DNA of 64,000 bases. It comes from Oceanobacillus senegalensis (GTDB taxonomy: Bacteria; Bacillota; Bacilli; Bacillales; Amphibacillaceae). The stretch is from contig NZ_LT839648.1 in the NCBI RefSeq assembly GCF_900176885.1, forward strand, positions 767,991 through 831,990. The letters are read 5' to 3'. Made by a program: the position numbers and the translations under genes. The notes under the pieces were generated by a model. That model was given only the letters and a program-made list of their open reading frames with translations. It made no database searches and was not told the DNA's origin. Numbering within the stretch: the stretch's first letter is position 1; every line of letters begins with the position of its first letter. Shown here piece by piece: positions 8,357 to 17,303 of this stretch.

Positions 8357-10645
8357 TTATTTTAGTGCGTGCTGTTCTTTACGGATTTCATTTGTTGCAT
8401 TTACCATGTTTTGTAATGCTCTAATGGTTTCTTCTTTGTTTCTTGTTTTCAATCCACAATCCGGATTAATCCAGAATTGTCGAGGTGAAATGGTTTGTAA
8501 TGCCTTTGTAATATTTTCCTTCATTTCCTTTACTGAAGGGATACGTGGACTATGAATATCGTAAACCCCTAATCCGATTTCTTTCGTATATTTTTTATTA
8601 TTAAAGTAAGAAATTAATTCACCATGACTTCTGGATGTTTCGATAGAGATTACATCAGCATCAAGTTCATCGATGGCATCGAAAATCTCTTCAAAGTCGG
8701 AATAGCACATGTGGGTATGAATTTGGGTACTATCTTTAACAGAAGCTGTCGCCAAACGGAAGGCATAAACAGCTGCTTCAAGATATTCCTTCTTTTTCTC
8801 CTCATTAAGTGGCAATCCTTCACGCAGAGCTGGCTCATCGACTTGGATGATCTTAATTTTATTTTTCTCTAATTGTTTCACTTCTTCTTGTAGTGCAATG
8901 GCAATTTGATTCTGTACATAAGTACGTGATACGTCTTCATTAACAAACGACCAATTTATAATTGTAACAGGCCCAGTCAGCATTCCTTTCACAGGCTTCT
9001 CTGTTAATGTTTGGGCATAGACCGTTTCTTTTACAGTCATCGGTTTGTCAAAGTTCACGTCCTTATAGATGAGCGGAGGCTTTACACATCGTGAACCATA
9101 AGATTGTACCCACCCATACTTCGATGTAGTAAATCCATTTAATTTTTCACCAAAGTATTCTACCATGTCCGTACGCTCGAATTCCCCGTGAACAAGCACA
9201 TCTAATTCAAGATCTTCTTGGATTTGGATCCATTTTTCAATACTTTCATTGATAAATTTCTCGTATTGTTCGTTCGAAACTTCTCCTTTTCTCCATTTTG
9301 TTCTGATTTGTCTCGTTTCTGCTGTTTGTGGCAAACTTCCAATGGTAGTTGTAGGAAGAAGTGGAAGCTTCAAAACCTCTTGTTGCTTTTTAATTCTTTC
9401 AGAAAATGAAAGTTTTCGCCCTGGATATCCTTGTTCTATGTTATTGTTGTATGCTTCTAATGCTTTTTCATCACGGTTTACTACACTTGTAAAACGCGCC
9501 AACGCTTCTTTGTTTTCTTTAATCTCCTGGGAGACACTCTCTATCCCTTCATTAAATCCCTTCGTTAGAATTACTATTTCTTTTAGCTTTTCATCTGCAA
9601 AAGATAAGCCATCTTTTAAAGCAGCATCCATTTTTTGCTCTAATCTTTTCGTTATAGGAACATGTAACAGGGAACAAGAAGGCTGGATAATGAATTGATC
9701 CACTTCCACATCGTTTCTAATAACATTTAGCAAAGCTATTTTTTCTTCCAGATTCGCTTGCCATACATTCCGACCATTAATAATACCTGCTGCTAGAATT
9801 TTATTTTTTGGAAAACCGAATTCTTTTATTTGCTTCAAGGAATTTCCGTGTACAAAGTCTAAGCCAATAGCCTGAACTGAAAGGCTAGTAATTTCTTTAT
9901 AATTAGCTGGATGATCAAAATACGTTTGTAATAATATATTTAGCTCAGGAGCGGCCTGATTTAGTTCTTCATAAACAACTTTAGCTAAAAAAAGTTCTTC
10001 TGTTGAAAGCTTTGTCACAAAAATTGGCTCATCTATTTGCACCCATTTAACACCCGCATCCTGAAGCTCCTTTAAAATTTGTTTATAAAGTGGGACAAAG
10101 GCTTCTAATAACTTCGAAATTCCTTCATTGGTTGGGCCCTTTCCTATCTTTAAGTATGTAAGCGGTCCTAGAATAACAGGCTTGCCGTCAATATCTAGTT
10201 TTTCTTTTGCTTCTTGATAAAAACGAAGCGGACGATTTTCTACTAAAGTAGGATTGACCTGGTCAAACTCAGGAACAATATAGTGGTAATTCGTGTTAAA
10301 CCATTTCGTCATTTCAGAAGCTACTGCATGCTTAGAACCTCGTGCTATAGCAAAATACGTGTCAAGTGAATCTGTATATCCTTCCCGTTTAAAACGCTCA
10401 GGAACCATTCCAAACATAAAGGATGTATCCAACACATGATCATATAATGTGAAATCGCCAACTGGAATCAAGTCAATGCCAGCATCCTTTTGCTTTTGCA
10501 GACCTTCCAGACGGATTTCTGTTGTTTGTTGGATTAATTCCTCTTCAGTAATGATGCCTTTCCAATGGTTTTCTAATGCCTTCTTCCATTCTCTTTTTTC
10601 TCCAATTCGTGGATAGCCTAGATTTGAGCTAATTAATTTTTTCAT
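8357..10645 (-). CDS. metE: Cobalamin-independent methionine synthase
   Basis: Transfers a methyl group from 5-methyltetrahydrofolate (polyglutamate) to homocysteine to make methionine. The 762 residues are the full length of MetE, with two related barrel domains. The zinc site is in the C-terminal half: H-x-C in IHTHMCYSDF near residue 643, Glu in SIETSRS about 20 residues on, and Cys in NPDCGLKTR near 727. The N-terminal NLGYPRIG motif is intact. The ATG has AAGGAGG nine bases upstream. It is 19 bases from yitJ, which makes its methyl donor, so both are governed by the S-box leader before yitJ. Confidence 0.97.
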   Translation of the reverse strand: MKKLISSNLGYPRIGEKREWKKALENHWKGIITEEELIQQTTEIRLEGLQKQKDAGIDLIPVGDFTLYDHVLDTSFMFGMVPERFKREGYTDSLDTYFAIARGSKHAVASEMTKWFNTNYHYIVPEFDQVNPTLVENRPLRFYQEAKEKLDIDGKPVILGPLTYLKIGKGPTNEGISKLLEAFVPLYKQILKELQDAGVKWVQIDEPIFVTKLSTEELFLAKVVYEELNQAAPELNILLQTYFDHPANYKEITSLSVQAIGLDFVHGNSLKQIKEFGFPKNKILAAGIINGRNVWQANLEEKIALLNVIRNDVEVDQFIIQPSCSLLHVPITKRLEQKMDAALKDGLSFADEKLKEIVILTKGFNEGIESVSQEIKENKEALARFTSVVNRDEKALEAYNNNIEQGYPGRKLSFSERIKKQQEVLKLPLLPTTTIGSLPQTAETRQIRTKWRKGEVSNEQYEKFINESIEKWIQIQEDLELDVLVHGEFERTDMVEYFGEKLNGFTTSKYGWVQSYGSRCVKPPLIYKDVNFDKPMTVKETVYAQTLTEKPVKGMLTGPVTIINWSFVNEDVSRTYVQNQIAIALQEEVKQLEKNKIKIIQVDEPALREGLPLNEEKKKEYLEAAVYAFRLATASVKDSTQIHTHMCYSDFEEIFDAIDELDADVISIETSRSHGELISYFNNKKYTKEIGLGVYDIHSPRIPSVKEMKENITKALQTISPRQFWINPDCGLKTRNKEETIRALQNMVNATNEIRKEQHALK

Positions 10646-10664
10646 TTTATTTTCCTCCTTTAAA

Positions 10665-12521
10665 TTAATGAATTATGGAACGATGCTTGGACTGTACCAC
10701 ATTCGGTGATTTTTCATGAATATACTTCACCAATTCAGCAGTCATGTCATAACGGTTAAATGGGGTGACTAAATAGATTCCATTAAAATACTTCATTGCA
10801 GTATCAAGTAGTTCCTTGGTTATTTCAAGACCTTGTGTGATGGATTTCTGCTTATCTTCCGCCACCATCCTCATTCGATCACGCACTTCATTCGTTAACT
10901 TAAAGCCTGGTACTTCATTATGGAGAAATTCTGCATTTCTGCTTGACGTTAGTGGCATGATACCAACGAAAATAGGCTTCTCAATATGTTTGGTTGATTC
11001 GCTTAGTTGGATAATCTTTTCTTTGCTGTAGATTGGCTGTGTGAGAAAATAATCTGCACCACATTCTATTTTTTTCTTCATTCGTTCGACTGCTTTATCT
11101 AAGCGGTTTATATTGGGGTTAAAAGCAGCGCCTACCTTAAAAAAAGTAAATTCTTCAAACGACTTTCCTGAATAAGATAGACCTTTATTTAATTGCTTTA
11201 CCAGTTTAATTAAGTCAAATGAGCGAACATCGAAAACCGAGGTTGCTCCAGGGAAATCACCTAGTTTGGTTGGATCACCTGTGATAGCTAAAATGTGATG
11301 AAGTCCTAAGGTGTGGAGTCCCATAATATGGGACTGTAGTCCAATGAGGTTACGATCTCGACAGTTTAAATGAACAATCGTTGGGATGTTTAGTTTTTCT
11401 TTTATAATGGAGGCCATTGCGATATTGCTAATTCTAGGGGTTGCAAGTGAGTTATCTGCCATTGTAATCGCGTCAACTCCCGCCTCTTTTAACACTTTCG
11501 CTCCCTTCAAATATGCTTCTGTATTCAAATGCTTAGGCGTGTCTAATTCTACGATGACGGTATGCTGATTTTCGACAGCGTCCAGTAGTGCATCAGGACC
11601 TTGGTTGTTGTTCTCTCTTATCCTGACTTTTGACTTTGATTTTGGCGTCTTCTTCTTTGTTATTGGAGCAAGGCCCTTTATACTTTTCGAAATGGCTTGA
11701 ATATGCTCTGGGGTTGTTCCACAGCAGCCACCAAATAAACGCACCCCTTCTTTATGAAAATCGATTGCACAAGAACGAAAGTATTCTGGTTTGTTTTCAT
11801 AGATTAACTTCCCTTCCCTGTAAGCAGGTAAACTTGCATTTGGATAGGCAGCAAGATGTGTTTTATTTGGAATTCCAACAGTCTTCAATGCTTGTAGCAT
11901 ATGAAAAGGACCTAACCTACAGTTTACTCCAACGATATTAGCTCCAAAATCTTCTAAATGGTTTAGCGCTTCTTGTAGAGAAGTGCCGTTTTCTAAAGTA
12001 CCTGGTTCATGCATGGAGACATTGGTAATAATTGGCTTATCCGTTTCCTCTTTAGCAATCTGTAATACACTTGTCAATTCCTCTAAATCATAGTAGGTTT
12101 CAAGTAATAAACCATCCACTCCTTCCATTAACAGGCAGTACAGTTGCTCCCGGAAACTCCGTTTAATTTCTTCTTTGTCGTTATTTTGTACCTGCGTACC
12201 TGCAATACCACCAATGGTTCCGAGTACAAATGTGTCCTTAGTAGCTGCTAGTTTTGCATTTCTAACCGCAGCTGCATTGATTTTCTTCACCTGATCTTGA
12301 AGCCCATATCGAGAAAGCTTCAGATAGTTCGCACCATAAGTATTAGTTTGAATCACATCTGCCCCTGCTTCAATGTACCTTCGATGGATATCAATAATTT
12401 GGTCTTCATGGGTTAGATTGAGTTCTTCAAAAGAGCGATCTACCCCATAGGAATACAGAAGCGTTCCCATCGCACCATCAGCAATTAGAATTCTTTCTTC
12501 TAATGCTTCTAACAGGTTCAT
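10665..12521 (-). CDS. yitJ: Bifunctional homocysteine S-methyltransferase / methylenetetrahydrofolate reductase
   Basis: Residues 1 to about 290 form a Zn-dependent homocysteine methyltransferase barrel, with ligands in GVNCRLGP near 200 and the FGGCCGT pair near 265. Residues from about 315 form a MetF-type flavoprotein that reduces methylene-THF to methyl-THF, with ITGDPTKLGDFPG near 415 and a FLTQPIYS segment near 495. The 618-residue fusion matches the B. subtilis YitJ architecture. It is first in the leftward operon behind a SAM riboswitch; its MTHFR half feeds MetE. The ATG follows GGGTGAG by six bases. Confidence 0.95.
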   Translation of the reverse strand: MNLLEALEERILIADGAMGTLLYSYGVDRSFEELNLTHEDQIIDIHRRYIEAGADVIQTNTYGANYLKLSRYGLQDQVKKINAAAVRNAKLAATKDTFVLGTIGGIAGTQVQNNDKEEIKRSFREQLYCLLMEGVDGLLLETYYDLEELTSVLQIAKEETDKPIITNVSMHEPGTLENGTSLQEALNHLEDFGANIVGVNCRLGPFHMLQALKTVGIPNKTHLAAYPNASLPAYREGKLIYENKPEYFRSCAIDFHKEGVRLFGGCCGTTPEHIQAISKSIKGLAPITKKKTPKSKSKVRIRENNNQGPDALLDAVENQHTVIVELDTPKHLNTEAYLKGAKVLKEAGVDAITMADNSLATPRISNIAMASIIKEKLNIPTIVHLNCRDRNLIGLQSHIMGLHTLGLHHILAITGDPTKLGDFPGATSVFDVRSFDLIKLVKQLNKGLSYSGKSFEEFTFFKVGAAFNPNINRLDKAVERMKKKIECGADYFLTQPIYSKEKIIQLSESTKHIEKPIFVGIMPLTSSRNAEFLHNEVPGFKLTNEVRDRMRMVAEDKQKSITQGLEITKELLDTAMKYFNGIYLVTPFNRYDMTAELVKYIHEKSPNVVQSKHRSIIH

Positions 12522-12579
12522 GAATGCTCACCCTTTCATCCTTATATTCAAGCTTGATTGTTTGAGAGAGGAAATCTAA

Positions 12580-12616
12580 TCCAAAAAGAATAGCCTCTTC
12601 CAAATAAGAAGAGGCT
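12580..12616 (-). terminator. S-box expression-platform terminator of yitJ-metE
   Basis: Reading leftward, AGCCTCTTC (12616-12608) pairs with GAAGAGGCT (12600-12592), followed by ATTCTTTTTGG. It sits between the aptamer and the yitJ start, where an attenuating terminator would form when SAM is bound. Confidence 0.9.
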
Positions 12617-12639
12617 TGAATAAATCAAATTAAGTTCTC

Positions 12640-12742
12640 CTCTTATCTCTCAAGCATGTGCTTGCTGGAATTAGCACAGTACTCAACATGAGCCTGTTGC
12701 CGAAGCTTCGTCGGGCCAGTCCCTCCACTTCTCTTGATAAGA
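12640..12742 (-). promoter_or_regulatory. SAM-I (S-box) riboswitch of yitJ-metE
   Basis: The reverse strand carries the S-box core: TCTTATC...GAGAAGTGGAGGGA, then GGCCCGACGAAGC, CGGCAACAGGC, and a closing GAGATAAGAG that pairs with the first strand to form P1. A terminator follows before the operon. Binding of S-adenosylmethionine should cause early termination. A second member lies ahead of metK. The upstream promoter is ambiguous: a TTGACA at 12809-12804 has only a weak -10 at 17 bases, while a TATAAT at 12752-12747 lacks a -35. Confidence 0.95.
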
Positions 12743-13050
12743 ATCAATTATAAAATATAAAGTTTATTATATTATATCATAATTTACATACTTAAGATGA
12801 TTTTGTCAATTGTATTTATTCAAAAATTATAATTTGGTTATTTTGAACTATTTTTTTATAACGATTATGCTTCAAGGGAAAAATTATTATTTTGAAAGAC
12901 TTAAGACTTAATTTATATGGAATAATCCCAATTGGGGAGAAGCTGTATGGAATTACTTTTTTCAACAATTTTTGCTTCGCTCTAATTAAATTAGAGCTTA
13001 TCAAAATAGTGTATACTTATTCACAACAATAATCTTATTCAAACGATTGA
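12743..13050. other. AT-rich divergent intergenic region
   Basis: Contains the leftward promoter region of yitJ and a 9-bp inverted repeat (GCTCTAATT/AATTAGAGC, 12979-12997) of unknown role. A 62-codon leftward reading frame at 12816-13004 has no ribosome site or recognisable protein character and is not called. Confidence 0.4.
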
Positions 13051-13065
13051 TGATAATCATTATAG
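13051..13065 (+). promoter_or_regulatory. Fur/PerR-type operator before yunE
   Basis: TGATAATCATTATAG is a 7-1-7 inverted repeat. It matches the Fur core TGATAATnATTATCA at 12 of 14 positions and the PerR box TTATAATnATTATAA at 12 of 14, so sequence alone does not separate them. It lies 86 bases before the yunE start, in a plausible promoter-proximal position. Confidence 0.5.
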
Positions 13066-13150
13066 GAAATCATACCAATTAATGCTACTATTAGTATAGG
13101 TTTTTTATAGTACATCTAGATATAAGACAAAATTTTTCGGAGGCATAACC

Positions 13151-13969
13151 ATGGTATTTATCATTTGTTTATTAATTGGTTTTGCTACAGCATTTGTTGG
13201 TTCAATTGCTGGATTAGGTGGGGGAGTTATACTTGTTCCAAGTTTATTTATTATGCAATCTATTTCGGATTCTTTTGCATGGGCAACACCTCAAACGATT
13301 GTAGGAATTTCATTGATTACGATGATTTTTACTGCGTTATCGTCTACAATCTCCTATTTAAAAGCAAAAAGGGTTGATTATCATACAGGTTTTCTATTTT
13401 TATTAGGAAGTATTCCAGGGGGAATCATTGGTTCATGGTTCAATGCGTATATTAAGGTAGATGCCTTTTTACTATGTTTTGGAATATTAATGATTTTTGT
13501 TTCTCTGCTACTATTGATAAAAAAAGATTCATTAAGGAAAGAAGTTGATCCTAATGTCAATGGTGTTCGGACCTTCACATTACTTGGTGAAGAATATAGG
13601 TATCGTGTTTCTAACGTTCCTGCATTTCTACTTGCGCTAGTCGTTGGAATGCTGTCTGGATTATTCGGTATTGGTGGAGGGTCTGTCATGGTTCCAGCCA
13701 TGATTCTTTTATTTGGAATCCCGACACATATTGCAACAGCAACTTCTATGTTTATGATTTTCTTTGTGAGTATTTCAGGTTCTATCACTCATATTGCATT
13801 AGGTCATATCGCATGGGAATATGTCTTCGTTTTCATACCTGGTGCATGGATTGGTGGAAAATTAGGCGCAAAGGTAAATCAGATGTTGCCTGGGAGCTGG
13901 CTTGAATGGGTATTACGAATCGTATTGATACTTGTTGGGATACGAATGATTTTTCAAGGACTTACATAA
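13151..13969 (+). CDS. yunE: TauE/SafE-family membrane permease (YunE)
   Basis: A 272-residue polytopic membrane protein with about eight hydrophobic helices in two repeated halves. Each half opens with the family's Gly-rich GxGGGxxxVP motif (GLGGGVILVPSL near residue 22 and GIGGGSVMVPAM near 175). TauE/SafE proteins export sulfite, sulfonates or related anions; the substrate here is unknown. The ATG has GGAGGC eight bases upstream. Followed 15 bases later by yunD, as in B. subtilis but in reverse orientation to the surrounding locus. A Fur/PerR-like box upstream suggests metal or peroxide control. Confidence 0.88.
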   Translation: MVFIICLLIGFATAFVGSIAGLGGGVILVPSLFIMQSISDSFAWATPQTIVGISLITMIFTALSSTISYLKAKRVDYHTGFLFLLGSIPGGIIGSWFNAYIKVDAFLLCFGILMIFVSLLLLIKKDSLRKEVDPNVNGVRTFTLLGEEYRYRVSNVPAFLLALVVGMLSGLFGIGGGSVMVPAMILLFGIPTHIATATSMFMIFFVSISGSITHIALGHIAWEYVFVFIPGAWIGGKLGAKVNQMLPGSWLEWVLRIVLILVGIRMIFQGLT

Positions 13970-13984
13970 GGGGAATGAATAATA

Positions 13985-15379
13985 ATGGAGGAAAAACTTT
14001 ATTTATATTATACAAATGATTTACATAGCAATTTTGAACAATGGCCAAGGGTCGCACAGTTTATGAAGGATAAAACAGAGGCCCGAAAAGTACGTAACGA
14101 ATCCTATTGGTTGGTGGACATTGGGGATCATATGGATAGAGTACATCCAATTTCAGAAGCTTTTAAAGGCAAGGCAAATATTCAATTAATGAATGATTTA
14201 AATTATGACATTGCTACATTTGGTAATAATGAAGGAATTACCTTATCACATGATGAGCTGTTTCATTTATATAACGATGCTCAATTTGATATTGTTTGCA
14301 CTAACTTACACAGCACAGATGATGAGAATCCACCTTGGTTAAATCGCATCATCAAAAAGACAACTGTTAATGGCATAAAGATTGGTGTAATAGGTTTGAC
14401 AGCACCATTTAATGATTATTACCATTTATTGGATTGGCATGTTTCTTCTGTATTTGAGACTCTTGATAAATATATAAAACATTTAAAACAGGATTCGGAT
14501 ATTATTGTCCTTTTATCGCACTTGGGACTAAGTGAAGATGAGGAAATTGCGAGAAAATATGATGAAATTGATGTCATTATAGGGGGACATACGCATCATC
14601 TACTCCGTACTGGTAAAGTTGTCAATAATACTATAATTACAGCTGCAGGAAAACATTGTTCATTTGTTGGTGAGGTCATTCTCACTTGGGATAAAAATAG
14701 AAAGACTCTTGTAAACAAAGAAGCATATGCCACTGATATTACGAATTACTCAAAAGATGCGGAAACAGTACAAACCTTACAACAATTGGAGAAGGAATCC
14801 GATGAAAGGTTAGGTTACACAATTATACACAAAAATCATCCGGTAGAGGTAGATTGGTTCAAAGATACAAAAATAATGAAGGATTTAACGCATACGTTAA
14901 AAAGGCACACCGATTCGGAAATTGCTATGTTAAACTCAGGATTATTGTTGGAAAATCTTCCTGCCGGCACTATTACTTATCAAGATGTTCACCGTATATG
15001 TCCACATCCGATTAACCCAGTAACTGTAGAATTATCAGGTAGTGAGTTACTTGAAGTCATAAGAGCATCTTTAACTAAAGATTTTATGGAATTTCAATTG
15101 AAAGGTTTTGGATTTCGTGGAAAAATATTAGGTAGAATGGTTTTTTCGGGTATTGACGTGGAGACGTCCTTTCATAAAAATGGGGAAGAGTATGTGAAGG
15201 ATGTATTCCTTCCTGATGGAAATGAGCTAGAGAAAAATAGACAATATAAAATAGCGACAGCAGACACTTTTACTTTTGGTCGGTTATTACCAGAGGTTGC
15301 CAGATCGGAAACTAAGCATTATTTCTTACCTGAGTTTCTCCGAGATTTGTTAAAAGAAACATTACAGAAAAACTATTGA
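13985..15379 (+). CDS. yunD: Metallophosphoesterase / 5'-nucleotidase family protein (YunD)
   Basis: A bimetallic phosphoesterase related to UshA-type 5'-nucleotidases but without a signal peptide, so cytoplasmic. Metal ligands are visible in order: D and H in YTNDLHSNF (residues 10-18), D in DIGDH near 48, N in FGNNEG near 81, H in LSHLG near 180 and GGHTHH near 200. The C-terminal 5'-nucleotidase domain follows from about 270. Length of 464 is usual. It directly follows yunE and is probably cotranscribed. Its physiological substrate is not evident. Confidence 0.9.
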   Translation: MEEKLYLYYTNDLHSNFEQWPRVAQFMKDKTEARKVRNESYWLVDIGDHMDRVHPISEAFKGKANIQLMNDLNYDIATFGNNEGITLSHDELFHLYNDAQFDIVCTNLHSTDDENPPWLNRIIKKTTVNGIKIGVIGLTAPFNDYYHLLDWHVSSVFETLDKYIKHLKQDSDIIVLLSHLGLSEDEEIARKYDEIDVIIGGHTHHLLRTGKVVNNTIITAAGKHCSFVGEVILTWDKNRKTLVNKEAYATDITNYSKDAETVQTLQQLEKESDERLGYTIIHKNHPVEVDWFKDTKIMKDLTHTLKRHTDSEIAMLNSGLLLENLPAGTITYQDVHRICPHPINPVTVELSGSELLEVIRASLTKDFMEFQLKGFGFRGKILGRMVFSGIDVETSFHKNGEEYVKDVFLPDGNELEKNRQYKIATADTFTFGRLLPEVARSETKHYFLPEFLRDLLKETLQKNY

Positions 15380-15424
15380 ACAATCAGGAGTTTTTCTTTT
15401 TGTTTATGTTAAAAGATTTGTCTT

Positions 15425-15495
15425 CGCTATGCAGTAATTCGTGTGTTATTATCGCTCCGGAAATACACTACGCTTTTAGGGGGCGGCTGCCGAAA
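15425..15495. repeat. Dispersed repeat, family A, fragment
   Basis: The segment with GGAAATACACTACGC followed by GGCGGCTGCCG matches the middle of the full copies at 8118 and 43239. The terminal inverted repeats are missing, so it is a decayed or partial copy. Confidence 0.55.
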
Positions 15496-15592
15496 ATAAT
15501 TTAATAAATAAAGGGTTTCTATAATTTATGTGACATTATCCCACCTTCATGCATACAGATATAATGTACTTTACGAAGGAGGCAAATAATCT

Positions 15593-15904
15593 ATGGTTTC
15601 AGTAAATCCTTTAGAAGTTGAAGGCAAGCATTTTACTGCAACGACGGTTGAACTCCCTAAGACTACATTATTGGTTATCTCAAACGAGATTGGTTATATT
15701 ATGTGTGCGGCTTTAGACGTGGATTTCTTTGATGATAATCCTAAGCTGAAAAAAAGAAATGTAATTGCGGGGCGTGCAGAAGGTGTTCGTACCATTGACC
15801 AACTATTACATGCACCACTTGCGAAAGTAACAGATGCATCTAAAGAAATGTATGGTTGGGAAGTTGGAATGACTGGTAAAGATGCATTACTAAAATTAAC
15901 ATAA
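15593..15904 (+). CDS. yunC: DUF1805 family protein YunC
   Basis: A 103-residue cytoplasmic protein of the YunC/DUF1805 family, known from structural-genomics work but without an assigned role. Features include the Tyr-hydrophobic IGYIMCAALDVDFFD segment and an AGRAEGVRTIDQLL motif near residue 62. The ATG has GAAGGAGG nine bases upstream. Gene position between yunD and yunB is conserved with B. subtilis. A TATAAT at 15562 may be its -10, but no matching -35 is seen. Confidence 0.9.
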   Translation: MVSVNPLEVEGKHFTATTVELPKTTLLVISNEIGYIMCAALDVDFFDDNPKLKKRNVIAGRAEGVRTIDQLLHAPLAKVTDASKEMYGWEVGMTGKDALLKLT

Positions 15905-15912
15905 ACCCAATA

Positions 15913-15943
15913 AGCAAAAGTCCTCTAAAGAAGGACTTTTGCT
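15913..15943 (+). terminator. Terminator after yunC
   Basis: AGCAAAAGTCCT at 15913-15924 pairs with AGGACTTTTGCT at 15932-15943; the tail ATTTAAT is only modestly T-rich. It separates yunC from yunB. Confidence 0.65.
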
Positions 15944-16008
15944 ATTTAATAGGTAAGAAAGTACCGTATGTATGCGAAAATAATTGGAGTTGCAGTTTGT
16001 ATGTCTAA

Positions 16009-16044
16009 CCTCTCTAAAACAAGCATAAGTTGTTTTTAGGGAGG
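16009..16044 (+). promoter_or_regulatory. Hairpin that buries the yunB ribosome binding site
   Basis: CCTCTCTAAAACAA at 16009-16022 pairs with TTGTTTTTAGGGAGG at 16030-16044 (14 pairs, one G-U, one bulged T, 7-base loop). The right arm contains the AGGGAGG that precedes the yunB ATG. It could block translation of read-through RNA, or be a terminator with a short T run. Confidence 0.6.
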
Positions 16045-16050
16045 GTTTTG

Positions 16051-16878
16051 ATGAGACGGCGTAGAAAATTTGGAAGAAAAAGATTTGCACCACCCTCAAG
16101 GAAAAGTATCTTTATTATTACAGTTATTGTATTTATTTTTTGTATTTTTCTTAGTATGCAAATTATTAGTAAGGGGCTCACACCCGCCATCATTGAAATA
16201 TCAGAAATAAAAACAGAAGAGTTTGCTACGCGTGGAATTAATATGGCTGTAAGATTTGCTGAAGGATATGATTTTAGTGATGTTTTAACTGTAACCTATG
16301 ACGAAGAAGGACATCCTGCTATATATAATTGGAATCAGAATGTTATTAGTGAAATTAACAGGGTTGCTACAGACCGGGTGGAGGAATTTTTTCTCCACAT
16401 GAACCGGGGGGACCCAATATCTTATGATTATTCTTTGCAAGAACCATATGATTATAGTGATGGTGCTGAGGACCGTGCTGCCCAAGACCCGACATTAATT
16501 GAGGTACCTTTAGGAGAAATTACTGGAAATGCAGTATTAGCAAATCTTGGTCCTAAGATTCCGATTGATTTAGAGCTTGTAGGTGCAGTAAGGACAAATA
16601 TTGTCAGAGAAACAGAACCTTTAGGAATAAATGGTTCCTGGGTATCCCTTTACATTAATGTGGAAGCTGATGTACAAATAATTATTCCTTATATCACAGA
16701 GCAGACAACTGTATCAACAGAAATTTATATTGATGGTGGAGCAATTATGGGTGATGTACCTGAATTTTATGGTGGTGGAAGTGATGGACCATCCATTGCC
16801 GTACCAAAAGAAGATATTGAGAAAGATACGTCTGCGGAGGGCGAAACGGAAGAAGATGACTTGCAAGACGGTGAATAA
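16051..16878 (+). CDS. yunB: Sporulation protein YunB
   Basis: A homologue of B. subtilis YunB, a mother-cell protein needed for efficient spore formation whose biochemical role is not known. A basic N-terminus (RRRRKFGRKRF) precedes one transmembrane helix at residues 21-42; the rest should lie outside the membrane. Conserved segments include LGEITGNAVLANLGPKIPI and an IPYITEQT stretch. The tail is acidic. ATG 16051 is chosen over an upstream TTG because AGGGAGG lies seven bases before it. That site lies in a strong hairpin. Confidence 0.9.
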   Translation: MRRRRKFGRKRFAPPSRKSIFIITVIVFIFCIFLSMQIISKGLTPAIIEISEIKTEEFATRGINMAVRFAEGYDFSDVLTVTYDEEGHPAIYNWNQNVISEINRVATDRVEEFFLHMNRGDPISYDYSLQEPYDYSDGAEDRAAQDPTLIEVPLGEITGNAVLANLGPKIPIDLELVGAVRTNIVRETEPLGINGSWVSLYINVEADVQIIIPYITEQTTVSTEIYIDGGAIMGDVPEFYGGGSDGPSIAVPKEDIEKDTSAEGETEEDDLQDGE

Positions 16879-16931
16879 TTTAGTATAGTAGTTTTGTCAA
16901 TAGAATAGACCTCAGGATCGGTGAGGTAGAG

Positions 16932-17090
16932 GTGCAAATAATAAAAGTAGTCAACAGGAGGATGACAACGTGGATTGTTGATGAAAGGATTGTTTGCCGA
17001 AGCGTAATAAGGGTCAAACTTATTATTGCTGGTGTACTTTTGAATAAGGGGTATACTGTCATGCAAATGGTGTGCATGGAGAACTACTGA
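16932..17090 (+). CDS. Possible small protein, 52 residues
   Basis: A frame opens at GTG 16932 (GAGGTAGAG just upstream) and ends at TGA 17088. An internal ATG at 16962 directly abuts an AGGAGG, too close to serve as a start. The product would be basic with a short hydrophobic stretch (VKLIIAGVLLNKGY). I recognise no family. It fills an otherwise empty 425-base gap between yunB and nhaC and ends just before a terminator, the only support beyond being open. Confidence 0.25.
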   Translation: MQIIKVVNRRMTTWIVDERIVCRSVIRVKLIIAGVLLNKGYTVMQMVCMENY

Positions 17091-17119
17091 TCGAAATGGA
17101 GGATAACGTATTTTGTATG

Positions 17120-17157
17120 AAAACAAAGATAGGTTATTTTCTGTCTTTGTTTTTTTG
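17120..17157 (+). terminator. Terminator downstream of yunB
   Basis: AAACAAAGA at 17121-17129 pairs with TCTTTGTTT at 17144-17152, followed by a run of T. It probably ends the yunB transcript. The rest of the gap to 17290 shows no gene. Confidence 0.8.
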
Positions 17158-17303
17158 TGTCTTAAAAAAAGAATGAGTCATATTAGGTTTCAATCATTCT
17201 AGAATGGACAAGCAATTGCGTATGCTCGTACACCAACATTTCTTGCTGTAATCATCTAATCTCCTCACACATTCGTAATCACATTTTATTGGAGGTAGCA
17301 ATA

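Noticed and set aside
9249..9698. 149-codon rightward reading frame inside metE
   Set aside because: Fully antisense to an intact metE with all motifs; no ribosome site and low-complexity Ser/Phe-rich product. A shadow frame.
12816..13004. 62-codon leftward frame in the yitJ-yunE gap
   Set aside because: No ribosome site; amino-acid make-up typical of AT-rich non-coding DNA.
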